Assembly: GCA_019358875.1 (NCBI GenBank)
Contig: JAHHIF010000046.1
Location: 1-59,803, forward strand
DNA: 59,803 nt
DNA from: Symplocastrum torsivum CPER-KK1
Lineage (GTDB): Bacteria; Cyanobacteriota; Cyanobacteriia; Cyanobacteriales; Coleofasciculaceae
Reading direction: 5' to 3'
Position numbers and translations under genes: made by a program. The notes beneath the pieces are model-generated. The model was given only the letters and a program-made list of their open reading frames with translations, ran no database searches and was not told the origin of the DNA. Positions 1 through 7,918 of the stretch are shown one piece after another; the first letter of the stretch is position 1; each line of letters starts with the position of its first letter.

Positions 1-112
1 GATCTCTCTGCCGTAGGGAGTGTTGTATCTCCAACTACTTGTGCGACACAAAGGTTAGAGCTAAAGAGTGCATACAAGACACTGCCAACCAACAGCCATT
101 TTTCTAGATAAC
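1..112. repeat. Left copy of 112-bp terminal direct repeat
   Basis: These 112 bases recur without a mismatch at 59692-59803, the very end of the window. A perfect match confined to both ends is what an assembler leaves when it runs around a circle. Joining the ends also completes an open reading frame and its signal peptide. The alternative, terminal redundancy of a linear phage-like genome, is less likely because no virion or terminase gene is present. Confidence 0.95.
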
Positions 113-122
113 ACCCTTTCAT
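1..122 (-). CDS. 5' end of large filamentous-hemagglutinin-type gene (wraps the origin)
   Basis: Read on the minus strand, an ATG at 120-122 opens a frame that runs into base 1 and, after circularisation, continues at 59691 into the large ORF ending at 56307. The ten residues gained, followed by those already visible, give MKGCYLEKW, then a hydrophobic core LLVGSVLYALF, then a likely cleavage region around CVAQ. That is a typical Sec signal peptide. A linear reading would have to start at a TTG inside this hydrophobic stretch, which is much less plausible. The full protein is about 1168 residues; its function is described under 56307-59803. No strong ribosome binding site stands out; an AGAGGGAA-like purine run lies a few bases before the ATG. 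Confidence 0.88.
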   Translation of the reverse strand, partial: MKGCYLEKWLLVGSVLYALFSSNLCVAQVVGDTTLPTAER

Positions 123-149
123 CTCAGGTTCCCTCTGAGGAAGTAGCTA

Positions 150-480
150 GACTGTATCATTTGACTGCTACATAGTGCTTGGATTGAATTTTAGCCAAGG
201 AGCGGACAATCGCCTCAATTCATCTGAACGCTCAGATGAATTTATCCGAGCGTTTGATTCTGTTCTAATCGGTGATCAGTCAGCTTATCAACTTATCAAT
301 CACTCGCAACAAGCTAGGGGTCATTCTCAATAATCACCAATTTTTCCCCTTCTCTATTCTCTAATTTTCCGGTATTAGCCCAAACCAGGATATAGCGACA
401 TCACAGCCATTGTGCTACTTCCAGTACCGAGAGTTATCGGTATTAGACACCCTGAATTAACCTGTGATTGATAAGTTTGA
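150..480 (-). repeat. Leader of the large hemagglutinin gene; diverged copy, inverted, at 7919-8221
   Basis: Read on the minus strand, 480 down to about 150 aligns with 7919-8221 read on the plus strand. Shared blocks in the same order include CTTATCAATC, AATACCGATAA, AATGGCTGTGATG, TATTGAGAAT followed by a run of C, TGATAAGT, TATCACCGATT and finally ATGTAGC. The two copies are clearly homologous but well diverged. The segment lies directly upstream of the hemagglutinin ATG at 122, so promoter or 5'-UTR function is inferred. It has several CTTATCA/TGATAAG motifs that could be protein-binding sites. It occupies most of the 123-658 gap; the rest (481-658) shows only a HIP1 octamer near 554. Confidence 0.8.
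220..239. promoter_or_regulatory. Hairpin in the hemagglutinin leader
   Basis: A perfect inverted repeat with arms TCATCTGA and TCAGATGA and a four-base loop. The diverged leader copy at 8147-8178 carries a hairpin at the same relative place, also built from CATCT/AGATG arms. Conservation of the fold although the surrounding sequence changed suggests a functional RNA or DNA structure, perhaps a 5'-UTR hairpin. Confidence 0.55.
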
Positions 481-658
481 CAAATTCTTGCTTTTTCCCT
501 TATGTTTTCTCACTCAAGTATTTAATCTGAAAAGCGGCTCAAGTTGTTTTGATGCGATCGCTTTTCGTGTAGGGGTCTAGGGGTGCCCCCTAGCAAGCGA
601 CAAGAAATCCTCAAAAATTAACGGAATGCTGGCTTCTTGCTAGGTCACCCTTGAGCAA

Positions 659-928
659 ATGATTAACAACTTTATCGTGGATGACATTGACTGGAGTCCC
701 ATTCTTCAGAGCATCCGCTATAAAAGCGGTCAAACTTTACCAACCTATCCAGGTGACCTAAAGGCAGCACTATTAAATCATTCTGGACTGGCTAATCATC
801 CCAAAGGTTCTGAAGCTTACCAAATTGCCGTAGAAATTGCCCGAACCAGTAGCTGTTGCGACCCGGAAATCGTTTACTGGTTCTCTCGCCTCGCCGCTTT
901 GATCAGTTCTCAACAGGAAAAGGAATGA
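659..928 (+). CDS. Hypothetical protein, 89 aa
   Basis: Short soluble protein of 89 residues with no family I recognise. It begins MINNFIVDDIDW and has two cysteines in SSCCDPE near residue 67. There is no signal peptide or membrane segment. An in-frame stop (TAG at 641-643) lies 15 bases before the ATG, so the start cannot move far upstream. It stands alone between the hemagglutinin leader and a repeat-rich gap, and no clear ribosome binding site is visible. It could be a genuine small gene or the start of a decayed one, since several neighbours are remnants. Confidence 0.5.
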   Translation: MINNFIVDDIDWSPILQSIRYKSGQTLPTYPGDLKAALLNHSGLANHPKGSEAYQIAVEIARTSSCCDPEIVYWFSRLAALISSQQEKE

Positions 929-1130
929 TGATTTTTGCGCTTCGTGTCAGTGATGGAGAATCAATCGTGTAACTCCGAACTCTCAACCGTTGGCAACTGA
1001 CCTGCGAACGCTTCCTTTCAGATGGGCAAACAATTGCATTTGGTCGAGTCGGTTAGCAGCAGCTTCTAACTTCTAGAGCCTTGTATATAGGGAATTGGCA
1101 GAGTTGTTCAATCCTGTGTTCCTCAAAGCC

Positions 1131-1190
1131 GTAGTGTATATTTCGTACACTACGTGCTTTGTCAACTGTAGTGTGCATTTCGTACACTAC
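1131..1190. promoter_or_regulatory. Tandem pair of GTAGTGT(A/G)-N7-TACACTAC palindromes
   Basis: Two inverted repeats lie 37 bases apart. The first (1131-1153) has perfect 8-base arms GTAGTGTA/TACACTAC around seven bases. The second (1168-1190) has GTAGTGTG/TACACTAC. The loops are near-identical (TATTTCG and CATTTCG). They look like a duplicated operator for a dimeric regulator, but no gene start follows directly; they may be stranded operators of a deleted gene. Confidence 0.5.
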
Positions 1191-1223
1191 AACAAAGTTT
1201 GTCAAGACAAACAGCGTCGGGTT

Positions 1224-1257
1224 GTAGTTATAACTCAAAAGCAGTAGTTATAACTAC
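1224..1257. promoter_or_regulatory. GTAGTTATAACTAC palindrome and partial copy
   Basis: A perfect 14-base palindrome GTAGTTATAACTAC lies at 1244-1257, with a partial copy (GTAGTTATAACTC) beginning at 1224. The outer GTAGT/ACTAC half-sites are the same as in the palindromes at 1131-1190 and in the operator-like site at 32064-32085. Confidence 0.4.
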
Positions 1258-1327
1258 ACTAATGTTAAATGGTTGAGGTAGTTGGACACTTCGATGAGGT
1301 TGCCGTCTGGGTCATTCAGATAGACTG
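1254..1327 (-). pseudogene. C-terminal remnant of a VOC (glyoxalase-type) protein
   Basis: The minus strand reads SVYLNDPDGNLIEVSNYLNH and stops at TAG (1254-1256). The xxDPDGNxIE pattern is the standard end of a vicinal-oxygen-chelate protein, where the glutamate is a metal ligand. The rest of the gene is missing; the frame runs into unrelated sequence close to the intact VOC gene at 1355. It is therefore a fragment left by deletion or recombination, possibly between two VOC genes. Confidence 0.65.
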
Positions 1328-1354
1328 ATATGATAGGTAGTCAGCTTTGACGAT

Positions 1355-1753
1355 TCATTGCTGCAAGACTGGCTCGGTCATCCACTGAACCAGTTGGAGG
1401 ACAACGCCATTTGGATCTATAACCTGAAAGAACCGTTCACCCCAGGATTCAGTTTCGATCGCCGTTGTAATCGTCACACCTTCAGCTTGCAATCGTGCAT
1501 ATTCACAATCAATATCATCTACCACAAACGCAATCAGCAAACCATCCGCTCGATGACCGCACATGTGAACGGGTTTGAAAGTTGCTAGTCCAGTACAGAG
1601 AAAGATCAAGTTAAAACCAACATCCTGCCGAGAAAGTGAGACAAAGCCATCGGCTGACATATCTTCGCTGAAACCAAAATGTTGTTTGACGAATGTAGCC
1701 GATGCTGTGACATCATCGACGTTAAGCGAAATTGCTGAAGCCGTGATCTGCAT
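1355..1753 (-). CDS. VOC family protein (glyoxalase / bleomycin-resistance fold)
   Basis: 132 residues, the usual length for a single-subunit VOC protein that dimerises. The N-terminal module begins MQITASAISLNVDDV with the typical ATFVKQHFGF helix. The C-terminal module contains AFVVDDIDCEYARLQAEGV and ends with FQVIDPNGVVLQLVQW, the DPNG-x-x-x-Q version of the end motif. Members bind metals or sequester small toxic molecules or antibiotics; the substrate cannot be told from sequence. It lies 93 bases downstream of the AraC-type gene on the same strand and is probably co-transcribed with it, a common pairing in which the regulator controls a small detoxification protein. Confidence 0.85.
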   Translation of the reverse strand: MQITASAISLNVDDVTASATFVKQHFGFSEDMSADGFVSLSRQDVGFNLIFLCTGLATFKPVHMCGHRADGLLIAFVVDDIDCEYARLQAEGVTITTAIETESWGERFFQVIDPNGVVLQLVQWMTEPVLQQ

Positions 1754-1846
1754 AGATTCTCCTCTGCCTTACAACTAAAACTGACCTATCAACAGATTTA
1801 AGATTATGATGCAACCTTAATTCCGAAGGATTGTAAAAAAATGACC

Positions 1847-2686
1847 TCAATCGGACAGCACGACATGACAGGGATGAAAACCTCGTTGTACCAAATATTC
1901 AGTCGGCGTACATTCTGCTAGCTTCCGAAAGTCATGGATGAGATGTGCCTGGTCAAAGTAGCCACAGGTGAAAGCAATATCTAGCCAATCAACCGGCTCT
2001 TTGCCAGCTACCAAATAGAGAACTTGCTGCAAGCGTTGAACACGACAATACAGTTTTGGAGTCAGCCCCACGTGATCTCGGAATAGCTGATTGAAATGGC
2101 GGGTGCTGAACCCGATTTGATCGGTTACGGTTTTGACTAGAGGAATGGGTGAGCGCCCAAACTCTCGTAAGGCGAAATCAACCACGGGATGACGATTCTC
2201 TTTCGGAAAGGCTCTACAACTGGGCAGTTGCACCATCATCAAAAGAAATTGCTCTAATATCAGAAAGCGTTTTTCTGCGGTGGGTGCCTCTATGAGGTCA
2301 TCGCGCAATTCTGCGGCATGTCCCTTCCATAGTTCATCCAGCGAAATAATCTGATTGTGCAATTCTCCAGCAGGAAGTGACAAGAATGCAGCCTGACCAT
2401 CAGGTTTGAAATGCGCTCCCACAGAGGAAACCTTTTGCTCGTTGTTGATAATAAAGCCTTCCGAATGGACACCACAAATTCTCATTCCGTTTGTACTGCC
2501 TCGCTCTACCCGACTGTGCGGATCGAATAGTGGAATTCGATCCTCATGCAGGTTGATCACCAACTCCATTGAGCCGCTCGGCAACAGACGTGATTGCGTC
2601 TTTGGCAGGTTATCACCTTCGCGAATCCAGAGAAATTTTACAAACTGCGAGAGGGGCGCTCTCGGCTGGTATGTCTGGTAAATCAT
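1847..2686 (-). CDS. AraC-family transcriptional regulator
   Basis: 279 residues. The N-terminal half (about 1-150) matches the DUF6597-type sensor domain of AraC proteins: it begins MIYQTYQPRAPLSQFVKFLW and has LLPSGSMELVINLHED. The C-terminal quarter holds two helix-turn-helix units, GFSTRHFNQLFRDHVGLTPK and then DIAFTCGYFDQAHLIHDFRK, the hallmark of AraC DNA binding. The protein is a cytoplasmic transcription factor. It heads a probable two-gene unit with the VOC gene at 1355-1753. Its own operator was not identified; the GTAGT/ACTAC palindromes at 1131-1257 are near the operon's 3' side rather than its promoter. The inducer is unknown. Confidence 0.9.
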   Translation of the reverse strand: MIYQTYQPRAPLSQFVKFLWIREGDNLPKTQSRLLPSGSMELVINLHEDRIPLFDPHSRVERGSTNGMRICGVHSEGFIINNEQKVSSVGAHFKPDGQAAFLSLPAGELHNQIISLDELWKGHAAELRDDLIEAPTAEKRFLILEQFLLMMVQLPSCRAFPKENRHPVVDFALREFGRSPIPLVKTVTDQIGFSTRHFNQLFRDHVGLTPKLYCRVQRLQQVLYLVAGKEPVDWLDIAFTCGYFDQAHLIHDFRKLAECTPTEYLVQRGFHPCHVVLSD

Positions 2687-2883
2687 AAAGGTTTTCAGCG
2701 AGTTGTCTCTACGGCTTGGGAAAACTCATGTCCTATTAGCAACTACCGTTCTTCTTCGCTTAATCGGACAATGTATTTCTTCTGCATAAAGCACCCTCGC
2801 GCTTCACACAACGAAAGCCGCTCTAGAAGAATTTGCCAATCCTTGCCCAGTAATAGTTTCAGCTCTAAAAATGTACCTCACTT

Positions 2884-3390
2884 GACGGAGAAACGCTATA
2901 CTATCTCACTTTTGAAGAACTTCGCGAAGTCGTTCGCACCAATAAACTGGATTACCAGCTCATCGGCAAACGAAAAGACGAGCACAAATTATATGAAAAA
3001 CTAACTCCCCCACGTGTTATCACATCTGATGGTGAAATCATTGCAGGTGAGTACAAACGGGAAAATCTCCCAGCCGAAGCTATTGTAGGTCTACCCGTTT
3101 CTTCCGGAGTTATAGAGGGACGGGCACGTGTCATCTTAAACATGGAAGATGCTGATCTCGAAGATGGAGATATATTAGTCACCTCCTTTACTGACCCTAG
3201 CTGGACACCATTGTTTGTATCCATAAAAAGCCTAGTCACTGAAGTTGGTGGACTGATGACCCATGGAGCAGTTATCGCACGTGAATATGGCTTACCAGCA
3301 GTTGTCGGAGTGGATAAGGCTACCAAACTGATAAAAGATGGGCAACGAATTCGTGTGCATGGAACAGAAGGGTATGTAGAAATCCTCTAA
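2884..3390 (+). pseudogene. C-terminal fragment of a rifampicin phosphotransferase / PEP synthase-like protein
   Basis: About 168 codons remain open, ending in TAA at 3388-3390, but the frame is blocked by a stop at 2866-2868 and there is no proper start. The product reads TFEELREVV, KLTPPRVITSDGE, then the PEP-utilising swivel domain with TEVGGLMTHGAVIAREYGLP, including the catalytic histidine of the THG motif. Whole proteins of this family are roughly 850 residues, with ATP-binding and rifampicin-binding domains before this one; those are absent. The fragment resembles Bacillus-type enzymes by memory. With the macrolide phosphotransferase at 4960 it suggests an imported antibiotic-inactivation cluster that has decayed. 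Confidence 0.8.
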
Positions 3391-3644
3391 CCGAGTAATT
3401 GAGGCGCGTGATTACCACCTGGTTTGCTGGTCTGAATGCCTTGATCGCCTCGCTGATTACCTGTCCGAGACTTCAAGACATGGAGCCTTGAAGTGAAGAC
3501 AACTCAGTTTTGCATCTTTGTGAAGATAAATTTCACCAGTCTACAGAGCCGATAAAGTATAGTACATTTGAACTACTATTAGCTCGAACAGCTAAATTAT
3601 TTCACGCGCTCGCATTCCGAAATCATTGATTCAAGGAGTAGACC

Positions 3645-3722
3645 ATGAAATTGAACCCCTACCTGATGTTCAATGGACAATTTGGCATACCGTGGATGAT
3701 TAACTGCGAGCAAGCTACCTGA
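3645..3722 (+). pseudogene. Internally deleted PhnB-like VOC gene
   Basis: A 25-codon frame with a good ribosome binding site (AAGGAG at 3633-3638) reads MKLNPYLMFNGQ followed directly by FGIPWMINCEQAT. The first part is the usual N-terminus of PhnB-like VOC proteins, the second the usual C-terminus (compare the family pattern DRFG-PWMINCE). The middle hundred or more residues are missing while the frame is kept. I infer an in-frame deletion. The peptide may still be translated but cannot be an active VOC enzyme. It sits just upstream of DUF1579, a frequent partner. Confidence 0.6.
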
Positions 3723-3780
3723 TGAATTAGACGCTACGTCACAGGTAATGGAGACAAACAACACACAACAGGAGTCAACC

Positions 3781-4263
3781 ATGCAGGCTAAACCGCAGAA
3801 CCAACACCATTGGTTACAGAAGCTCGTTGGCGAGTGGATATACGAAACTGAGGCGACGATGGGAGCGGATCAGCCTCCTGAAAAGGCTACGGGAACCGAG
3901 AGTGTGCGCTCACTTGGCGGACTCTGGATTTTAGCCGAAGGACAGGGTGAGATGCCTGGGTGCGGAGCCGCGACCATGATAATGACACTCGGCTATGATC
4001 CACACAAGCAGCAGTATGTAGGTACATGGATCGGGTCGATGATGACCCACCTGTGGGTCTATGACGGCAAACTGGATGCAGACGAAAGGGTGTTGACGCT
4101 TAATTCGGAAGGACCCGCTATGACTGGCGAAGGAAAGATGGCAAAGTATAGGGACGCGATCGAGTTCAAGAGCGACGATCATCGGGTACTGACCTCGCAT
4201 ATGTTGGGCGATGACGGGCAGTGGCACAAGTTCATGACCGCAAACTATCGCCGGAAGCAGTAG
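3781..4263 (+). CDS. DUF1579 family protein
   Basis: The preferred start is the ATG at 3781, preceded by CAGGAGTC, giving 160 residues beginning MQAKPQNQHHWLQKLVGEW. An in-frame ATG at 3748 is possible but adds residues the family lacks. DUF1579 proteins are single-domain, probably lipocalin-like beta barrels of unknown function; family features here are WLQKLVGEW, ESVRSLGGLWILAEGQGEMP and GYDPHKQQYVGTWIGSMM. There is no signal peptide, so it is cytoplasmic. It follows the remnant VOC gene (stop at 3722), and the two may have formed one operon. Confidence 0.85.
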   Translation: MQAKPQNQHHWLQKLVGEWIYETEATMGADQPPEKATGTESVRSLGGLWILAEGQGEMPGCGAATMIMTLGYDPHKQQYVGTWIGSMMTHLWVYDGKLDADERVLTLNSEGPAMTGEGKMAKYRDAIEFKSDDHRVLTSHMLGDDGQWHKFMTANYRRKQ

Positions 4264-4326
4264 CCTAATGCCAGAGCTGAATGGCGTGGAATGTAGGGAA
4301 ACCAATGCATATTGAAAAAACTGTGA

Positions 4327-4413
4327 GGAGTGGTTCCCTTTCAAGGTTCGATTGGCGATGAGATTCGCTCCTTGAGCATCACGACGGACGATGAGGTAGC
4401 CTTCTACCGCTAG
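4327..4413 (+). pseudogene. Remnant of a SnoaL/NTF2-like protein
   Basis: A 28-codon open stretch after a stop at 4324-4326 reads GVVPFQGS, then IGDEIRSLSITTDDEVAF, then a stop. This matches my memory of the mid-part of SnoaL-like (nuclear transport factor 2 fold) proteins often found beside DUF1579 and VOC genes. No start or end domain remains. The call is tentative because the fragment is short. Confidence 0.45.
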
Positions 4414-4471
4414 ACCTCATGCCGTAGCGGTTTGGGTGGCAGGAAGAATGCTGTAATTCAAAGTAAATCTC

Positions 4472-4870
4472 ATGAGCGGTGAAATTGATCGGTTCAGTCT
4501 CAGTTCTACCTATGTTGTGCTTGAAGACAATGGCGATGCCATTCCCGTTGCGGTAAGCGATCGCTTTTTTGAAGATCTCGAATCCAAATTCGGTGACTTC
4601 AAGGGAAAGAGACTCATTTCTCACTTTACCTTTGATAAAGACTGGGAAACCTGGGAAATGCACCCAGCCGGAGAAGAGTTGGTCTGCCTGCTTTCAGGTC
4701 AGGTTGATTTGATTCTGGCGCAAGATGGAGTTGAGCATACGGTGCAACTGAGTACGTCAGGGTCGTATGTGCTGGTGCCGCGTGGTACATGGCATACTGC
4801 CAAAGTCCATACACCAAGTTCAATGTTGTTTATTACTCCCGGTGAAGGAACTCAAAACCGACCGATTTGA
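4472..4870 (+). CDS. Cupin domain protein
   Basis: 132 residues, single cupin barrel. Motif 1 is seen in WEMHPAGEELVCLLSGQVDL (about residues 64-83: a His and Glu-Glu in the metal-site region) and motif 2 in VLVPRGTWHTAKVH, supplying the last histidine. Such proteins bind a metal and a small ligand; many are enzymes or sensors, and the substrate here is unknown. It is cytoplasmic with no signal. The ATG at 4472 has no obvious ribosome binding site. It converges with the macrolide phosphotransferase gene. Confidence 0.85.
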   Translation: MSGEIDRFSLSSTYVVLEDNGDAIPVAVSDRFFEDLESKFGDFKGKRLISHFTFDKDWETWEMHPAGEELVCLLSGQVDLILAQDGVEHTVQLSTSGSYVLVPRGTWHTAKVHTPSSMLFITPGEGTQNRPI

Positions 4871-4959
4871 TATGTCGTTATGCAAAAACAAACATCACAA
4901 AGGTTGTTGTGTAGCTGATGGAGACTCCTCGCTTGATATTTCGAGCGATTGTCGGTCAA

Positions 4960-5883
4960 TCAAATCACTCCTTTGTCACTCACTCCAAGCGATTGTCTAG
5001 CCATCTGTTTATATTCATCCAAGCCTGACTTCAGTGCAAATTCTGCAATGGCGATAGGATAAGAAGCAGTCAGTTCAATGACGTGTTCTGCTATCTTCGT
5101 CCAAACATGTCCACCCGCCTTGGCGTATGCTGATATCAGCTTATTCAGAGCGTCTTCACCAAAAGTGTGATAATGGGCAACAAAATCGCGGGCTGGGTCA
5201 GCGACAGCAGCTTCAGTCCAGTCAATGAAGCCAGTAACCTGTGCTTGGGCATCAATCAAAATATGCCCAGCATGTAAATCACCGTGAGTTAACACTGTTT
5301 CTTTCGGCCAAACTTCATCCTTTTGGAGCCAGGATTGCCAACGGTTCCACAACTCCTCACCAACACCAAACTCATTCTTCACCGCATCCATTCTCTGCTG
5401 CATCACCACACGGGCTGCTTCAGCGGTTTCAATCGGCAAACCAATTGCTTGTGCTGCTGCAATGCTGACTTGATGGAGAGAGGCAATCCCCTTAGCCAGC
5501 GACTGATGAAACTGATTGGGTGGATTCGCTGCATCAATTTCCCACACATAAGCTTTTGCTTGTGAGTCAATTGTGCCTGCTGGCACACCGTTTAATGCCC
5601 GGTAAGCAATGAGTTCATCTGTGCAAACAGTCCATCGTGGCACTTCTACACTGAGAAGAGGGGCAATTAGTTCCAGCGTGCGTTTTTCCTTATCCACTGA
5701 CGTTAGAACATCCGGACGCCGAGGAAGACGCAAAATCCAGCGTTCTCCATTACTGTCCGTTGCTAACACAACTTGAAAATCAAGTCCCGATTCATTAAAT
5801 TGCAGTGAATCTTCTTGGATAGTTAAATCATGCTTGTGGGCTAGCTCAAGCACTTCTTGTTTTGATTTTGTCTTTTTGATCAT
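4960..5883 (-). CDS. Macrolide 2'-phosphotransferase (Mph-like)
   Basis: 307 residues, the length of Mph enzymes, which transfer phosphate from a nucleotide (usually GTP) to the 2'-hydroxyl of macrolide desosamine and inactivate the drug in the cytoplasm. Residues 25-40 (DSLQFNESGLDFQVVL) match the Mph start. The catalytic loop is THGDLHAGHILID at 199-211 with aspartate 202, and the metal-binding aspartate is D221 in GFIDW. R52 and R55-R56 in ILRLPRR lie in the nucleotide-binding lobe. The general alternative is another aminoglycoside-phosphotransferase-like kinase, but the N-terminus favours Mph. It is monocistronic, converging with the cupin gene. Its presence on a cyanobacterial plasmid, near a rifampicin phosphotransferase remnant, points to transfer. 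Confidence 0.82.
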   Translation of the reverse strand: MIKKTKSKQEVLELAHKHDLTIQEDSLQFNESGLDFQVVLATDSNGERWILRLPRRPDVLTSVDKEKRTLELIAPLLSVEVPRWTVCTDELIAYRALNGVPAGTIDSQAKAYVWEIDAANPPNQFHQSLAKGIASLHQVSIAAAQAIGLPIETAEAARVVMQQRMDAVKNEFGVGEELWNRWQSWLQKDEVWPKETVLTHGDLHAGHILIDAQAQVTGFIDWTEAAVADPARDFVAHYHTFGEDALNKLISAYAKAGGHVWTKIAEHVIELTASYPIAIAEFALKSGLDEYKQMARQSLGVSDKGVI

Positions 5884-6609
5884 GTCTTTTTACCACTATG
5901 CATCAAGAATGCTAGATGCTGCCGCACAACACCTCAAATGGTTCAGCATGTTGTGAACTCCTAGTTAGCGATCTTTCTGGGATTGGAGCGTTCGCCATTC
6001 ATATACATTTGCTTCGGAATTGGTGAGCGCACTGCTCCATCCATTGGGTTGTTGAACTTTCCGAAAAACGTTCTAATTACGGAATGTTTAGCCGTCCTTT
6101 TGCCAGATTAACCTGAGGATGAGGTACTTAGTACGGTACTAGTGACGCACAATATCCCAAAGTGCCGTCCCGTCCCATAACTTTAATTATGGAACCAGAT
6201 GGGGGAGAAGCTGAGTGGAGTCGCGTTCGAGACCCGGAGAATCTGGCGTGGACTTGGGAAGGAACCGGAGGAAGGGGGCAACCCAAGCGATTCCTGCCAC
6301 GAGATTTCACCTGAAGTCTATCACTGCCGCAACGAGTGCCACGCTGTTCTTCTGTGTGGCAACAAAAATCCTTATTCTGCCGCTACAACCAGTTACCGAA
6401 TTTGCAACAACACTGACATCCCACAGTTTCGATGCCAACTTGGGAGAGAAAACAGCAGATTTTCCGCTCTCTAGAATTACCTAGCTTTTGACGTGGTGAT
6501 GTAAGTTTTGGGTGTACCTAGAGAATTGATAGCCAAGAGCGTCAGTTGTCAACGATATTTTCTGCCGTTGACCTTGAATTGTTTACCTGCAAGCGAAAAC
6601 TGTAACCTC
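5884..6609. other. Intergenic region with no convincing gene
   Basis: The 726 bases between the macrolide phosphotransferase start and the secreted-protein start include the phosphotransferase promoter area, with an imperfect dyad GTTCA-N8-TGAAC near 5941-5958. A 40-codon ATG frame begins near 6190, and a frame around 6310-6480 encodes a hydrophobic stretch (ATLFFCVATKILILPL) without a clear start. Either may be a small gene or decayed DNA; I cannot choose. Confidence 0.4.
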
Positions 6610-7755
6610 ATGCTCAGTGTACGCCAACTGTCAGCTAGCGCCGCCCTGCTAATTACCGTAGGGATAACAGCAGCTTCAAGCAATGCCCTATCGCCGACTC
6701 AAATTGAATCCCGACCAAGCCAGCCGATTGCTCAGAACCAACAGGCACAAGATTCTCAAATTCCCGATCTTGTCAAACACCAATATCGTGAAGACGCAAC
6801 AGAACTGGCACTGCGCTTGCTAGTTCAGGAAGGAGCAACCTCTGAGGATAGTGTTGAATTACCTGCTGACTTAATCCAAACAATCTATACTGCCCTAATT
6901 CAGGTTTATCAAGCCACTAATGAGCCTGCCCGTAATGCAGTAGTGGACACCTACAATATCCATACTGTGCCAAGACTCAATACCCGTGAGCTACTTGTTG
7001 GCGTTGACTCGACCCAAGCCTGGACTCAAGCTTGGCGCAATGGAAAGCGACTCACTGGCAATGCCGAGATTGATGCCTTGATCGAGCAATTTGACCTCGA
7101 CCTGAAACAGTACCTAAGCGTGTCGAATCTTGCCGTGCTGCGAACAGGTAGACGATTGAACACACCAGCAGTAGCAAGGTTGTTTAACGGTATTCAAGGA
7201 GTCCGGTATGCCAATGTCAATGGCGTACTTACCGATGGTGGCGACATTCAAGCCGAGTTTAAGGGCAACTATTGGCAACTCAAATATAGTATTGGCTTTG
7301 GGGATTGTATGGCAGGCTGTAGCGATCGCACGACCTGGACATTTAACGTCTATCCAGATGGCGGCGTACAGTTTGCAGGTCAATCAGGCAGTCGGCTCCC
7401 CTCGCCCCGTGAATTACCGAGTGGAATTCAGGGACGCTCAACGTCGAGTCGATTCCCTGGAATTATACGGCGTAACCCCGATGGAACTGAACAACGAGTT
7501 GAACCGACGATTTCTCCGGTTCGCATCCCTATCAATGTTCTAGATCAAGCCGGACGCAACATCACTCGCCTTGAACCAGATGAGGAAGGCTACTTCCGTA
7601 TTGGTCTCCCGCCAGGAAGCTATACACTTGTTCCTCAAATCCAACCAAACAATTACTTTGTCTTGAGTCATCGTCGCGATGAACTCCAGTCAATTACAGT
7701 GACTCAGGGGCAGTTTACGACTCTCCCGATCAAATACACCGAACTGATTCCTTAA
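6610..7755 (+). CDS. Secreted protein with C-terminal carboxypeptidase-regulatory-like domain
   Basis: The frame is open from 6508, but the ATG at 6610 places MLSVRQLSASAALLITVG at the N-terminus, a good Sec signal peptide ending near SSNALS, so I choose it (381 aa). The middle of the protein is not recognised; it contains a four-cysteine patch, CMAGCSD and nearby, around mature residues 230-240. The C-terminus (about residues 305-375) reads RIPINVLDQAGRNITRLEP and GYFRIGLPPGSYTLVPQ, a beta-sandwich pattern typical of carboxypeptidase-regulatory or Cna-B-like domains of surface proteins. It is probably extracytoplasmic. It stands alone on the plus strand before the inverted leader copy. Confidence 0.65.
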   Translation: MLSVRQLSASAALLITVGITAASSNALSPTQIESRPSQPIAQNQQAQDSQIPDLVKHQYREDATELALRLLVQEGATSEDSVELPADLIQTIYTALIQVYQATNEPARNAVVDTYNIHTVPRLNTRELLVGVDSTQAWTQAWRNGKRLTGNAEIDALIEQFDLDLKQYLSVSNLAVLRTGRRLNTPAVARLFNGIQGVRYANVNGVLTDGGDIQAEFKGNYWQLKYSIGFGDCMAGCSDRTTWTFNVYPDGGVQFAGQSGSRLPSPRELPSGIQGRSTSSRFPGIIRRNPDGTEQRVEPTISPVRIPINVLDQAGRNITRLEPDEEGYFRIGLPPGSYTLVPQIQPNNYFVLSHRRDELQSITVTQGQFTTLPIKYTELIP

Positions 7756-7918
7756 AACCTTAGGACTGTCCTGTTTGTACTGTCCAACCCGACGTGATTC
7801 AAGTAACTGATTTAACAGGGTAAGACTTCAGCGACCTTCTCCTTCAAGATTCCATCCAAGCCTGAACTTAATTGGGTGTGACAGTTTCGTGGTGATCGCC
7901 AAATACTGTCACAGTTCA

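Noticed and set aside
985..1050. Short plus-strand peptide resembling a WD40 repeat (FLSDGQTIAFGR)
   Set aside because: Only about 20 residues, no flanking repeat; too short to support.
1053..1238. 61-codon minus-strand frame
   Set aside because: It is made of the palindromic repeats at 1131-1190 and has no recognisable product or ribosome binding site.
6215..6484. 89-codon frame with a hydrophobic stretch
   Set aside because: Hydrophobic core is suggestive but the N-terminal half is low-quality arginine-rich sequence and no start signal is visible; left inside the intergenic note.
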